From Tethya wilhelma (Eukaryota > Porifera > Demospongiae > Tethyida > Tethyidae), in the NCBI GenBank assembly GCA_964030475.1, contig CAXIPT010000044.1, forward strand, positions 16,262 through 80,261: a stretch of DNA of 64,000 bases, read 5' to 3'. The notes under the pieces were generated by a model. The model made no database searches. It was not told the DNA's origin and saw only the letters and a list, made by a program, of their open reading frames with translations. Position numbers and translations under genes: made by a program. Shown here in pieces: positions 35,262-46,936 of this stretch (the stretch's first letter is position 1; each line of letters opens with the position of its first letter).

Positions 35262-37165
35262 TGCACATTACCATTTACATAATTCTAGACTATGACAATG
35301 TGTATGGCAAAACAATGAGCAAGTACATGTTACACGACAATGTAAGTCCAAGCAAAGAGTTAATGTGTGTTTTGTGACATGGGAGCAGTTGATTAAGAAC
35401 TGATGGTGGAATAACAAGAGATCATGGTAAAAATGTTGGCCAACAAGACATATTACACAACGGTGAAACGTGATAGTAAGCATTTCCAAACCTACTGTCA
35501 GGGAGACGAGATACAAGAGAAGTGAAGTTACACCATTCTTCGTGTTGCATGCACAAATCCAATGGCGGTTGGACATTTCAGTCAAACTTGTTTCGACATC
35601 CATTGCACTAATGTTTCCAGTACAAAAGTAGAGACAAAATTCGTAAGTGGGTGTACTGGCTGACGAGGTGTAAGGAGTATTAGCTGCATGCATTGGGGAC
35701 AACTGCACTCGTATATTACTAAGTGCTATTAGTTTGGAAGCTAATCCTAGGCTGAGGATACTGTGCACTATGAGGCAGCCAGTGCATCCATGGACTCACA
35801 GGTGGGCAGTGATATGGCTGCATAGGTTGAAGAGAAGTATTAACCCCAAAACAACTGCTACTGCTACCACACTGCTTAGGAGGTGAGAGAACACTTGGTG
35901 TCCCTGGCAATACTACAGAGGTGTCAGAGCTGAGCTCTGTGGTAGAGTCAATCCCAATCTAATCCTGTTGGTTTGTACTTGTAGCTTGGGATTTGCTAGT
36001 AGAGGGCTGCTGGGCTTGTGCTTGTTGACAGATCTTCTTTGTAGTGGCTTAAGGTGTGGGTGTTACATAATTTGTGATATCTTCCTTCTTCCTTTTTCGT
36101 TGTACTTTGTTTCCTAAGCTTTTCCTTGCTGCACCTTCCTAAGGTGCTTTTCTCTTTGCTCTTGAGACATACAGAACCATAATTCTTCTTCACACTGCAA
36201 GTGCTTGTACTTTTTTCAATAACGGTACTTGCCTCTCCCAATCACTGCTCTTTCTAATTCTTTTTCTTGCTCATCAATATGATCTTTCAGATGCTTCACA
36301 AACTCTGGTAGCTCATTCTTCTTGTAATAGTAACCTTTCGCTTCAGGACAGCATTGAGTGATTCAGAAGCATTTGTAGTGAATGCTGCTGGAGGACAACC
36401 AAGACCTGCATCTTCTCTCATTGGCAGTAGCATACTAAATGTGATCATGTCTACTTCATGGTGACAGAACCAGTCATAGAACCCAGGAACAATACCAGGA
36501 TTATCGACTTCTCTCTTTGACCAGCTATTTTTCTTTGCTTCAAGCTTATCAATAAACTCCTCGTCACTTTGAGAGTCAACGAGCCCTACAATATATGTAT
36601 TGCCAACTTGCCTGCCAAAGATTTCATCAGCGATTCTGAAGCAGTCTTCTCAGTGTATTTCCTTTCTAGAAGCTGTCTCTTGACTGTATTCTGAGCATGA
36701 AAAAAGCAGTAGAGATGTGTTGCAAATCAGAACTCATGTTTGAATGCATCAATCAGTGCTTTTTCACCATCTGTTTCAATAACATGGAGCCCAAGAAGAT
36801 CTTGCCTGAGAGACAAGAGTGAAGATGCAAAAAACAGAAATGAAACAAAGTTCTTCCGGTAATGAATGAGGACAGGCCCAACAAAGATGGGACTAGTTGA
36901 GTATCGGTGTGGCACCAGAAGCAAGTGATGGTATGTGATTGGAGTACACTCAAAATCTCCCAACGAAAGGTTGGATCAATAGTCATTGAACTTCAAACTA
37001 CGCTTAACCTTGGTGGCTTACATTTTTCCATTTCTCCATAAGGGAGTTGTCCTGGAGCTCTTGCTTGTAGTACACCCCCAACCTTCTGTGATACCACTAC
37101 AACAGCCTCTTTGGGGCCAGAGTCCTTCATTTCTTCTTTGATCATCTTTAATGTACTCGGCCATG
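35262..37165 (-). pseudogene. MULE transposase pseudogene
   Basis: Read on the minus strand from about 37165: a linker (GPKEAVVVV, then PGQLPYGEME), a frameshifted IDPTF...GDFECTPITYHHLLL block (first catalytic Asp region), GPVLIHYRK, then ETDGEKALIDAF (second Asp region), followed by a stop and frameshifts. Further on come EDAGLGCPPAAFTTNASES and ERAVIGRGKYR, and, in yet another frame near 35590, a Cys-rich tail (CNGCRNKF, CNMSCWPTFLP). The order matches a full-length MULE transposase with a C-terminal Cys cluster, but at least five frame breaks and several stops are present. It is a different MULE lineage from the gene at 19 kb. Confidence 0.72.
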
Positions 37166-37305
37166 TGGCATAGAAAGGCTTGTTGAGTGGGAGTTGCCAT
37201 GGGGTTGAGCAGTGAGAGGTTTGAAACTAGGGGGAATGTGATACACAAGTAGGCACAGATGGTGTGGGTTTTTACTGGAATCTACATGACAAGAGATATT
37301 ATTCA

Positions 37306-37307
<2 letters not shown>

Positions 37308-37336
<29 letters not shown>

Positions 37337-37337
37337 T
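37308..37337. repeat. (TTA)n microsatellite
   Basis: Ten uninterrupted TTA units. Confidence 0.95.
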
Positions 37338-37488
37338 GCTTTACAACCACAAAATAAACAAAAACAATTGAGATGTGCAGTAGGTGACAAGCAATCTCTT
37401 GGTAGTACATAAGGTGTGATTGAAGGACTGACACTAGTAAAAAGTGCAGCCTGGTCCTATAAGCTTAACATTGAATATTATTACTTAA

Positions 37489-37769
37489 AGGAACTGTGTC
37501 ACTATATAAGCAGTGTTTTGTTAAGTACTATAAATGGGTTGTAAACAGAAACCTTACAGTATTAAGTGCGCATTATGCGAGCTACTTAGGCTTGTAATAA
37601 CAGCTGACCACGTAGTACTATTACGCGAGTAAAAGCAAAATGCGCAATACACGGAGTAGTATGCAAACGTTCCCGGACGTGGTACCCGCGTATCAACAAA
37701 AAACGTCACAAAACGTCATTATTTTTATTTTTAGCAACAAAACACCGCTTATATAGTGACACAGTTCCT
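37489..37769. mobile_element. MITE with TTAA target duplication
   Basis: TTAA at 37485-37488 and 37770-37773. Termini AGGAACTGTGTCACTATATA and TATATAGTGACACAGTTCCT are perfect inverted repeats. 281 bp. It is inserted at the 3' end of the adjoining pseudogene. Confidence 0.87.
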
Positions 37770-37773
37770 TTAA

Positions 37774-38413
37774 CTGTACAGCGTGCATGAATGTTTTCTT
37801 GAGGCAACTGGGCTTGATTTTACTGTGGTCCATGTTACATTTCTGTTTGTTGATCCAGTATAAATGTAGAGACCTGGGATGTCCTGATACACTTGATACT
37901 GTACTTCCCTGGCTCTGCTTACGTCAAGCTCACTGCCACTATCTTCACTGCCATTTCCACTAGGTTGCTTCATCCTCTTCCTCCTCCTCTTAACTACACG
38001 TGTCCAGCCTTCTTCACCATTTTTCTTTGTAAACTTTACTCCTGCAATCTCCTCTCTTTGAAAATGACATTATTGCACTCTGATAGCCTGACTTCTTCGT
38101 CAGTATCCTCATATCTTGAAGTTCTGTTAGTGGAATCAGATGCATCAGGCTGTAGAGACAGTTCTTTATCATCAGTCTCATGAGCATTAATTAGAGATGG
38201 TTTGTCAGCTTGAATGGTTGAAAGATTCTCATCCTTAGGGGCAGTTCCTGAACTTCCAGAAGTTGACCTCAGGTTTTTGTTGTTGTTGTTGTTTCTTTTC
38301 TTCCTTTTTTGTTGCCTGGTTGGTGTCTGGCCAGATGAAAACCTTTTCAGGGCTGGCCAGAAGAAACAAATTGAGAAACCTGCATTTGTATGCTTTGCTA
38401 TCCATTGAGCTTG
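37774..38413 (-). pseudogene. W-T-x-V repeat protein, member A (frameshifted)
   Basis: Unrecognised family with three members here. On the minus strand: the FFWPAL motif at about 38355, a Lys/Arg/Asn-rich stretch, a Ser/acidic stretch (YEDTDEEVRLSE), a frameshift near 38055, then repeat 1 (AGVKFTKKNGEEGWTRVVK) with a basic tail KRRRKR, the linker EDSGSELD, and repeat 2 (PGLYIYTG...TWTTVK). The same order occurs in members B (41249-41912, plus) and C (42722-43560, minus). The frameshifts make it a pseudogene. Function unknown; the basic/acidic layout would fit a nucleic-acid-binding or retroelement ORF1-like protein, which is only inference. Confidence 0.6.
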
Positions 38414-38428
38414 GCCTAAATGTAGACN

Positions 38429-38609
38429 TCACGTGACCGAAATTGCGCAATTCGATCGCACAATCCACGATCGCTATGCTACGGTATTCTGCTATTTTTT
38501 TGCCTTGAATAGCGCTACTCTGGAGCGCTACTTCTAAGCGATGACGTCATTATCCGATGAGCCAGGGGGGTGCTCGAGCACCCGGAGCACCCCCTTAAAC
38601 ACGCCACTG
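38429..38609. mobile_element. hAT-like element, right end
   Basis: Ends GGAGCACCCCCTTAAACACGCCACTG (positions 38584-38609), inverted relative to the CAGTGGCGT start at 23703, and shares GGTGCTCGAGCACCC. The left side is cut at the single N at 38428. Confidence 0.6.
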
Positions 38610-38639
38610 TTACAGTATATCAGTTTAAAAGCTGCCTAC

Positions 38640-39000
38640 TAGATTTTGTTTGCTACCTTTTTGCTAGCAAACAAGCATAAAAGTGTGTACTACAGAGGAA
38701 ATGAAGTCTCTGTATAAGTTGGCTAAATGCTTAGTTTGTCTGGAAATCATGTTCAAGTAAGTCAAAAACAAAATTGCACTGGTAAGGCTTCCCACTAGCG
38801 CTCTGAAAGTTTCTGTGAGTTTTCTTGCTGTGTAGATTTAGAGAACTGTTTGAGGAAGGCCTCTAAACATATTTAAAGGCTTAGTTACCTTTCTTTGAGA
38901 CTTGATAAACATCAGCATTTTGTAATTGTGTTTACAGATATTAAATTAGGCCAATTCCTATTATATGTATACTACTGTATATCTATACATACATACTTTA
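38640..39000 (-). repeat. Highly diverged copy of the 33.2/61.4 kb repeat
   Basis: Collinear motifs with 33240-33470 (AAAACAAAATTGCACT, TTTCTGTGAGTTTT, CATCAGCATTTTGTA). Confidence 0.5.
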
Positions 39001-39444
39001 CAGCAACATCTCATTCAGCTCTGACTACTGTCAGCATAGATGATTTCGTGGATTCTGATTTTTCCGATGTATGTTAAAAACTTATATGATTCTGATTTTC
39101 TCTCAACAATTGTATTTGAGTGGTAATGCAAAAGTATGAGTTGTTCAGTTCTAATAGTGTCTTGTTTCTCTGCTTATTTACATGCATGTCGATATTAATT
39201 TTATGGCTCATGATGTCAAGTTACGCATTCGTTATGTTAGCAATTTTTTATTTTGGGCACACTTTTTATGGAAATCCGTAAAACTCTGTAAAACAGTTGT
39301 CTAAAAGCTTACACACGTCGAACGGTGGTTAGAGGGAGGACCACAAACAGGGCATCTAAACAAAGGACCAAGAGGTATTACAGAAGTTAAACTGTAAGTT
39401 GTGAATCCTGCAATTAGCTATACAGAAAATCGACATACATGGAG
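39001..39444. other. No recognised feature
   Basis: AT-rich sequence with no terminal repeats or coding exon seen. Confidence 0.4.
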
Positions 39445-39690
39445 TAGCCTCGTTCCCGGGCTCTCTCCCAGAATATTACATGCTAAAATATAGGAAGGGA
39501 GGGAGCCTAGTATGCGAAATCACGTGAATAACGTAGTGCGCAGAAAAATTACTATGCTGTAGTAGAGAAATCATACAAACTCTCTACGGGCAACGTCATT
39601 CACATGATTTTGCATACCAGGCTTTCTCATTTATTTTTGCGCACACGTGTGCATAAATATTCACTGGGAGAGAGCCTGGGAACGAGGCTA
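39445..39690. mobile_element. MITE with TAGCCTCGTTCCC termini
   Basis: Left TAGCCTCGTTCCCGGGCTCT and right AGAGCCTGGGAACGAGGCTA are inverted repeats extending through CTCCCAG. About 246 bp, non-coding. The same terminus bounds 42010-42615. Confidence 0.82.
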
Positions 39691-40238
39691 ATCATGGAGA
39701 TGTTACTGATGCATTATTATAATTAATTATATAGGTTCTATCTAATGGTTGACTCTATTCAAGTAGAAATGCTGAGTGGTTTTTTGGGGTTGCTTAGGCT
39801 TATTATTATAATTGGTATAGTGACTGTATCATGCATAATGCATCTTTCTCTCTTTTAAATGGCAGTTGGAAGCCTTCCCTGAGATTCTACCTTATAGTTT
39901 CCCTGGCAAAGTCCCTTTCGTCTTCTATTTATTCCAGTAGAGTTAGTTTTGATGTACTTTCCTTACCTTCCAATATGTGTCTTATAGTGACATTAAATTA
40001 TGCATTTTAATGTCACACATGCAGTAAAAAAAATTGCACTTACTATGTGCTTTTCCTAAATTGTAAAATGCATATGGCAAAGTATATTGCACCTGGAACA
40101 TAAGATTTTGTGATGAAGGTGTATGTTTTACAAATTTTAATATGTCTGAGGTTAAAGTTGTGGTCCCCTTCCTGCAGCCTAGACCTAGGCCGGACATAGC
40201 AACACACAAAGGGTGTGGGTAGGAAAAATTGCATAATT
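39691..40238. other. No recognised feature
   Basis: Nothing coding or repetitive is assigned. Confidence 0.4.
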
Positions 40239-41063
40239 TTTCCCAGTACAGTAGTACTGGGTACACAGGAATGGCACAGATGGCCCATGAGCGCAATACA
40301 AATATTCACGCGAATAACTCTGCAAAAACTGAGCACTTAGCACTAAAAGGCTTAAGGTTAGACGTTTTTGAGTGGGCGGGGATCAAAATAAAACAGTAAT
40401 GATATTCATAGGCTCATAGAAACTCTTGATACTATCTCAAAGCCGAGAGGATTTGGTCTCAAAATGGCTCATTATTGCTCAAAAGGGTCAAAGATCAAAT
40501 TTAGTAGCTCTCTAAAATGGCCATTGCCACTCACTCGTAGGGAACAACTACCAGGCGGCTTGAAAGACAACAGATGAACGAAAAAACATACTTTGAAAAA
40601 AAGCAAAAAAAACTGCTCATGAAGTCTGTAGAAGGCTTTTTGTACTATGTATACACTTTTGACAGCCACATTCTCTCACAAAATGTCTAACAGGTAAACA
40701 GGAAAACTGCTCCCACCCAGTCAAATACCCAGCATGATATTCAAGACACACAAACACCCCACAAGCTCACATATCTCACTTCCTGTCTCTCCTTTCCACC
40801 AGGGAAGAAAAATGAATTTTATACAAATTCAAGTTTCACTTTGAGCTCACCTATGTGACAGAGGGGTCAAAGGTCAGAGGACAAAAGTCAATCACACTCA
40901 ACACACGCTTGGTTGGATACGCCCACCAAGCTTCGAAGTCACAGCTAGCACACACTCTCCACTAGCCATCATGAAAACTTACTGCACATTTTCATTCATA
41001 TCACTACATAGCCATCCTATTGCATGCACAAGACACACCCATATAGTATTTTACAAGTAATAA
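40239..41063 (-). repeat. Family A fragment joined to a copy of the 26-27 kb foldback arm
   Basis: 40239-40353 is the family A start; at AAGGCTTAAGG it switches into sequence collinear with 26980-27300 and, beyond that, with the reverse complement of 25800-26210 (AGGGGTCAAAGGTCAGAGG). It keeps the 370 bp missing from the right arm at 27 kb. Confidence 0.75.
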
Positions 41064-41067
41064 AAAT

Positions 41068-41175
41068 AAGCAGTGTACGAATGGGCAGTGCTGTAAAAAG
41101 CATTGGAACAAGGCATGTCTCAATTAATTGCGGCACATGACTACTTCATTCTTGATCCCTAATATGGATCCTCAT
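41068..41175. repeat. Hairpin MITE arm, partial
   Basis: GTACGAATGGGCAGTGCTGTA through CACATGACTACTTCATT (positions 41073-41152), the left arm of the family at 28040, without its right arm. Confidence 0.75.
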
Positions 41176-41248
41176 TAAAAAAAATATTAAAAAATGGTTG
41201 ACACTACCAACGTCAGGGAGGAGGGTGGCTATGCCAGTTTAGAAAACA

Positions 41249-41912
41249 TTGGAGTTCCACTACCAGTCTGTTTTCAACTGCAACAGTATCAATCCAAGCC
41301 CACTGGACTGCAAGGCAATCTTCTGCTGGGCTGGCTTTTCTGTGTCATTCTTCTGGCCAGCCCTGGATAAAGACTTACCTGCCACCAAACTGATCAAGAA
41401 AGATAAGAAATCAAAGAACAACTTAACATCGCTCCCTATCCATGCAAGTCTCTAATGTACTAGCCACCAAAAAGCCGCTTACATCTCAGGCTTCTAAGAC
41501 AACTACTAAACAGGTTCCATCTAATGCCCACCCACGTTCTCAATCTCCTGGCTCTCCTGTGTCAACAGGACCTCAATCTTCACCATCTCAGGCTCCAACT
41601 AAAACTTCCTCCATTGTGGTGAGCCCTGACCTCTCAAAGTGCAAAAACATCCAATATGAGTGTCAAGAAAATACAGCTGGAGTCATCTATCAAACCGCTG
41701 ATGGGAGAGATGGGTGGACACCAGTAACTAAAAGAAGAAAGCAGAGGTTGGTCAGGCTTAATACTCTGAGCGAATCTGAAAGTGGATCTGAGCTAGACAA
41801 CTCATGTACAAGACGCGTCGAATATGAAGAGAGAAAATGGGACACCTGGACTCCAACCCTACCGGATAGGCCCTCCAAATTGGACTCCAATCAAAGTGAC
41901 ACCATATTCTAG
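41249..41912 (+). CDS. W-T-x-V repeat protein, member B
   Basis: Two overlapping frames: 41249-41455 holds PLDCKAIFCW, SFFWPALD and a Lys-rich tail; 41442-41912 holds a Ser/Thr/Pro-rich segment, then repeat 1 (AGVIYQTADGRDGWTPVTK) with a basic RRKQR tail, the linker SESGSELD, and a shorter repeat 2 (WDTWTP). A frameshift or small intron near 41430 separates them; I see no clear splice pair. It faces member C across a MITE. Repeat 1 of this copy is the best preserved of the three. Function unknown. Confidence 0.5.
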
Positions 41913-42009
41913 CTCTGCTATTGAAAACAGGACTAGGTCAAAAACCTCAGCTAGGAGCATCATTTCGCAACATTAGTTCACTAGCATTATTATTATTATT
42001 ATTCATTTC

Positions 42010-42615
42010 TAGCCTCGTACCAGGCCACACCCTCTTTGAGTGTTACACACTAAGAATTGGGAGGGCCTGGCACGTGAGGTCGAACAGTGGTCGAACCGTA
42101 TCATAGTTGTGACGTAGCCAAACCAAAAAACGTCACTTCCGCTTTGAGAAAAGAGAAATTTTGGCAAAAAACAAGCCCTTGGAGCTCATCACGCTAGCGA
42201 GACTACTTGAAGGAAGTTGCTAGCCATTGCCAGTACAGCTCAACGTGGTTTTTCGCCATAATATTCAACTTTCCAAGTAAGTAAAAGGTAATTTTACCAG
42301 CTGCTGATCTAGCTAAGACTGTGTAAGTTTGTCAGACAACTTATGATAGTCGAATATATCGTTCAGTGTTTAAAATCAGAGCATAGCTACTGTACGCTAT
42401 TGCCGTCTTCATTGGTGTCTTTGAACGCCTTGTAAATATCAGAGTTTGGTGGACTGTGCTATCTGCCATTTTTACCGCTGCTTGCCAGGAGAATCCATGG
42501 AAATGCTAAAATTTTCTATGCGCTTCTGACGTCATTCACGTGCCATCATATACCAGGCCCTCCCGCTTTTCAATGTGTAACTTGAAGAGCTGGGAGGAGC
42601 CTGGGAACGAGGCTA
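42010..42615. mobile_element. Longer MITE with TAGCCTCGT termini
   Basis: Left TAGCCTCGTACCAGGCC and right CCTGGGAACGAGGCTA are inverted; subterminal CCCTCCC/GGGAGGG and GTGTTACACA/TGTGTAAC pairs extend the match. 606 bp, non-coding. It separates the convergent members B and C. Confidence 0.75.
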
Positions 42616-42721
42616 ATTCATTTCCACGCCACCATAGGCGCAAAGGGGGGAAAGGGGAACACACACACAATCGTCACAAAAATAAGCAAAGAAAAAATGA
42701 GGAGAGAGAGAGAGATCAGAA

Positions 42722-43560
42722 TCAAATTCCAGACTTTGATTTAAATTTGCTACGTAGCCTTGTCCTGTGAGCAACCGGAGCCCAGAACACATCATCGTGG
42801 GATTCAATAACAAATCCTGGTACACCATCTCTTTGCTGGTAGTCGAGACTGATGCAATCATCACTGTCAAGGTCACTAGTGCTCACACAGTCACTAGAGT
42901 GGACGGCACCAATCTTGACACTTGACCTGCTGACCTTCACTGGAGACCAACTGAAACTACCATCGTCCCGATCAACACAGACTCCAGGGGTATCATTTGC
43001 TTCATAGAAAAACATTGGAGGATCTACTTCAGCTGGGCTCAGGTCCGACTCAGGGATGACAAGTTCAGGACTCTGATGGCACAATGTGATGTCAAGAGAT
43101 TGTTCCACAAGAGAGATTGAGGACTCACCACTACCCACAGACAGGGGAGAAACACAACGAGCTTCATGTCTCAGAGAGGCTGAAGACTCACTACCGCCCT
43201 GAGGCAGAGGAGAAGCACAACAGGCTTCAGGAGAGCAGGTCGAATGACTCCGAGACTCACCACAGCACTGAGGCAGGGGAGACACACTATGAGCATCAGG
43301 AGAGGCTGAGGCCTCACCACTGCACTGAGACAGCTGAGAACAAGCCTCAGGAGAAGAATGACTCTGAGCATCAGGAACATCACGACTCACAAGCACAGGA
43401 CTGCTGCTGCAGCAGGTGGTTCAGTTAACTTCTTCCTCCTCTGTCTTCTCATCCTCCTCTTCCTAGACTTGCTAACCAGAGAGTACTTTGCCTCAGCTGA
43501 GCCAGAAGAAGTCTCAGAGGGCCAAAAGCAGTCTCCAGGAAGCCTCTGTCAGCAATACAC
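42722..43560 (-). CDS. W-T-x-V repeat protein, member C
   Basis: The long frame 43396-42722 has no ATG and is open at its N-terminus. It carries a Ser/Pro/Glu-rich low-complexity region made of SPEA, ASPLPQ and GES units, then repeat 1 (PGVCVDRDDGSFSWSPVKV), the linker TSDLDSDD, and repeat 2 (PGFVIESHDDVFWAPVAHR), ending KFKSKSGI. Upstream, around 43440-43560, another frame encodes CFWPSETSSGS and the basic run SRKRRMRRQRRKK, matching the FFWP/basic part of members A and B. An intron or frameshift must join them. The Mutator-like element at 43615 begins just upstream, so the promoter side is probably lost. Confidence 0.5.
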
Positions 43561-44410
43561 CAGCCTCTTGTATTGAGGCAAGGGCTGGCAGAGGAAAACC
43601 AAGCCTCTGGAGGGCCGGGATACAGTTTGCTCATGAATATTCATACATATTTTTTGTCTTTTATTTTTTTCATCTATGTATGTGATGCGCAAGACATTGG
43701 CAGCCAGCACAAATCTACACTGTATAACTACTATACAAAGCGAAAACAAACTTGATTCTAATGATGCATGCACAAAATACAATGGTTACAAAACGGTGTG
43801 TTCTGGGAAAAATTTTTGTCGGCAAATCATGCACGCAATAAGGCTCTGAACTGAGCTCTGTGGGCTTCTAACGATAGGTAAGTACCTTTCAGGGGGCGAC
43901 ACGAGAAGAAAATAACATAGAAACTTGAAACAGAAGATTTCTGAAAGAGTCTTAGTTGATTGGAGCTTCATTTAGACGATATGGACGCTCAAGACTGAGC
44001 GCTAACTAGAAAACTGTGGGTAGGGTTCAAAATTTCTCTTTGTCTCGCCCTACCCATACCTTTGAATAAATGGATAAGACGATCGGTTGAATAAGTCGTG
44101 GGCGGCTCAGGCAAAAATTTGCCGACAAAGTCAAAAACTGTGCACTGCAATCATTGAGCTTGCAGAATTTGACCGCAAAGTGCAGCCGCCCACGCAATCA
44201 GCATTTTGCGCGGGATATTCATAGAGCTTTGCTAACCAGCTGTGTGGGAGATCGGAAACAAGAAGAACAAGACAAACAAGAAGAATAGTAGCCATAGGCA
44301 TGTCTATGTGAAGAAAAGGCCATTCTAAATGTGACTAGGTAACAGGAGCACATGTACACCACACACACAAGAAGACACACAATTTGAGCAGGGAAGACTT
44401 GAAGGGAGCA

Positions 44411-45985
44411 GGATTGTGAACTTGGACAAACTTCAGCAGTACACTGAAAGGCTGACACAACACTATTAACTGTGACGGATCGATTGTTTTATGTGGTGAG
44501 AGCAGGGATGGTCTTGCGTCTGTCTTGACAGCTGAACGTAGCAATTGTGGAATTAGCCTTAATTTAGAAACATCAAACAAAGTAAAAGGTCCTCTAGGTA
44601 AATAAAAGTATAACTACAATAATAGGTTCATCAATAATCCTAGCACCTACATTTGTATAGATGGGAGTGCAACCTTGCTGCAGTATGGGGACAAATGTCT
44701 ACTGGTGGTGGCCACTCTCAGCTGGAGGAGCAAATGAGTATATTGGGAGTTCCAACAATGACCAAAGCAAGTTTCATTTCAACAGAGAGGAGTATTGGAG
44801 AGGCATGGAAGCAAAGCTTGCTAGAATCAATGGCTGAAGCTGGGAGGGAAGAGAAGAAAATTGCAGAGGAAAAAGGAAACTATCACCAGGGCATTCCTGC
44901 AATCACGGTCATTGTCGACGGTGGATGGAGCAAACGTTCTCACAAACACTCATATAATGCTAACTCGGGAGTTGGTGTTCTTATTGGGAAAGAAACAAGA
45001 AAGCTCCTCTACATTGGCGTGAGAAACAAGTATTGCCATGCTTGTGCAAGAAACATCCCCCGTGATAAGCATGTATGCTTTAGTAATTGGAGTGAGTCAA
45101 GTTCTGAAATGGAGACTGACATTATCTTGGAGGGATTTCTTGAAGCTGAGAGAGTACATGGTGTGCGGTACACACAATTCATAGGTGATGGAGATAGTTG
45201 TGTGTATTCTACTCTCGTACAAAATGTTCCTGAGTGGGGCCAGGACATCAAAAAGGTGGAATGTGCCAATCATGCTTGCAAATGCTACCGAGGTGCCCTT
45301 GAAAAGCTTGTCCAAGACAATCCCTCCTACAAAGGTTCTGGCGGACTCACCAAGAAGATGAAAAAGCGATTAGTTTCTGCTGCTCGATCAGCTATCAGAA
45401 TGAGGAGCAAGGAGAGTGACAAAAAGAAAGCATTGGCATCCCTCAAACATGACTTGCAAAATGGGCCCCAGCACTGCTTTGGCTTTCATGAGCAATGTAG
45501 TCCCGATTTCTGTAAGGCAGCAAAAGACAAGCTCGAAACCTCGCTTTCAAGCCAACCAGTGTGTGTGTGTGTGTGTGTGTGTGTGACAACTATCACATGT
45601 ACATGTATTACTATTATAATTATACAGATGTTGTTTTTGAAAAAGAGAAAATATGGGAGGAAACAGTTGATGACGACCCAATGACTGAATTGGAAGCAAG
45701 ACAGGGTGGTCTTACACCAACTAATGTGGACCCTCAACTTTATCATGACATCCAGGTAAAATTGAGCCGACTAATAGGCAAATCGTCTCAGCTGATTGGA
45801 AATGAAACAACAAATCTTGCAGAGTGCTGGATGCACATTAGGTCAAAATTTGATGGTGGAAAGGTCATTAATAGATCTCAAAGTGGATCCTGGGAACATC
45901 GTTCCATGGGAGCTGGACTTCGGCAAACTTGGGAAAAGAATGGGGACCAAGAGCATGGAAAGAGATGACAAATTCATCTCCGAAC
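44411..45985 (+). pseudogene. Mutator-like DDE transposase
   Basis: Exon 1 (about 44411-44596) has lost two bases relative to 13458-13652. Exon 2 (44661-45558) is open and encodes the core: VIVDGGWSKRSH (first Asp), CHACARN and CFSNW (paired Cys), FIGDGDSCVY (second Asp), ECANHACKCYR. An intron containing a GT microsatellite ends at ATTATACAG (45627). Exon 3 (45628 on) holds NLAECWMHIRSKFDGG, whose Glu suits the third catalytic position, and GSWEHRSMGAGLR. The transposase would cut and join the element ends. The pattern fits the Mutator-like transposase domain found in many animal genomes. Frame breaks make this copy inactive. Confidence 0.72.
45560..45584. repeat. (GT)n microsatellite in transposon intron
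   Basis: Uninterrupted GT run just after the exon 2 motif SSQP; it has eroded the Ser/Glu linker seen in the 15.5 kb copy. Confidence 0.92.
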
Positions 45986-46109
45986 AAAATCTTCTCAAGT
46001 ACAGCAAACCGTTCCGCTAGGATACTGAGCAAAGATAGAAAGAGAAAAGCTACAGATGAAGCCAAAGACCAACGACGAAGAAGCAAGTATGCAAAAAGTG
46101 ACAACACAA

Positions 46110-46936
46110 CAAAGCTCATAGTAGGCATGACAAAGGAGTTACACCTGATCAAGTTTCAGATGACATTTCTCCAGAGAAACTTGAAGAGTTAAAAGCTAGT
46201 TTTTACCAAATGAAAGTGGCAGTCAGTCACAAAAATTGAAGAGCAAACAAGAGCACAAGCTGAAAATGATGAGTGGAAGCGCGAAAGAAGAAAGAGAATT
46301 ACCGCATCAAGGGCTGGCGGAATAGCAAAGATGAAGAAAACAACAAAGAGAAGCAATAAAGTAAAAGATCTATTGTACAGCACATTTAGAGGGAATGAGG
46401 CCACACGTTATGGCTCAGAAATGGAAGATCGAACAATACAACAATATGTCACTTACCAACGAAGTAAATGTCATCCTCATTTGACAGTTAAGAAATGTGG
46501 TTTGTTCATACCAGAACACAACAACTGGTTGGCAGGAACTCCAGATGGTGTTGTTCATGATCCGAGTGATGCATCCCATCCCCGAGGCCTAGTAGAGATC
46601 AAGAATCCTTTCTCTGTGAGAGACGAAGAAACGAGAGAAGCTTGTAATAGCTCGAACTTTTGTCTGCGGATCGATAAAAAGACAAACAATGTAAGACTAA
46701 ACCAAAGACACGACTACTACTATCAAGTCCAATGTCAACTGTACTGCACAAACACGCAGTGGTGTGACTTTGTAGTTAGAACAAACAAAGACATTCACAT
46801 TGAACGTATACACAGAGACGCAAAATGGTGGGGGCTACAACTCTCAAAACTGAGGAAGTTCTACTTTAGTGCTTTATTGCCTGAACTAGCCTGCCCTAGA
46901 TTTCGATACGGAGGTATCAGGGAACCCACTTCATAA
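46110..46936 (+). pseudogene. YqaJ-type (lambda-exonuclease-like) nuclease domain
   Basis: Follows the transposase on the same strand, after a frameshift near 46120 and a stop near 46240. From 46250: KRERRKRITASRAGGIAKM, YGSEMEDRTIQQY, LAGTPDGVV (Asp), RGLVEIKNPFSVRD (E-x-K), RHDYYYQVQCQLYCT (the Gln-rich helix of this nuclease class) and WCDFVVRT. These match the PD-(D/E)XK signature order of YqaJ/RecE-type nucleases. In phages such enzymes resect DNA ends for recombination. In the transposon its role is unknown; resection or end processing during transposition is inference. The spacing suggests one fused protein in an intact element. Confidence 0.72.
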
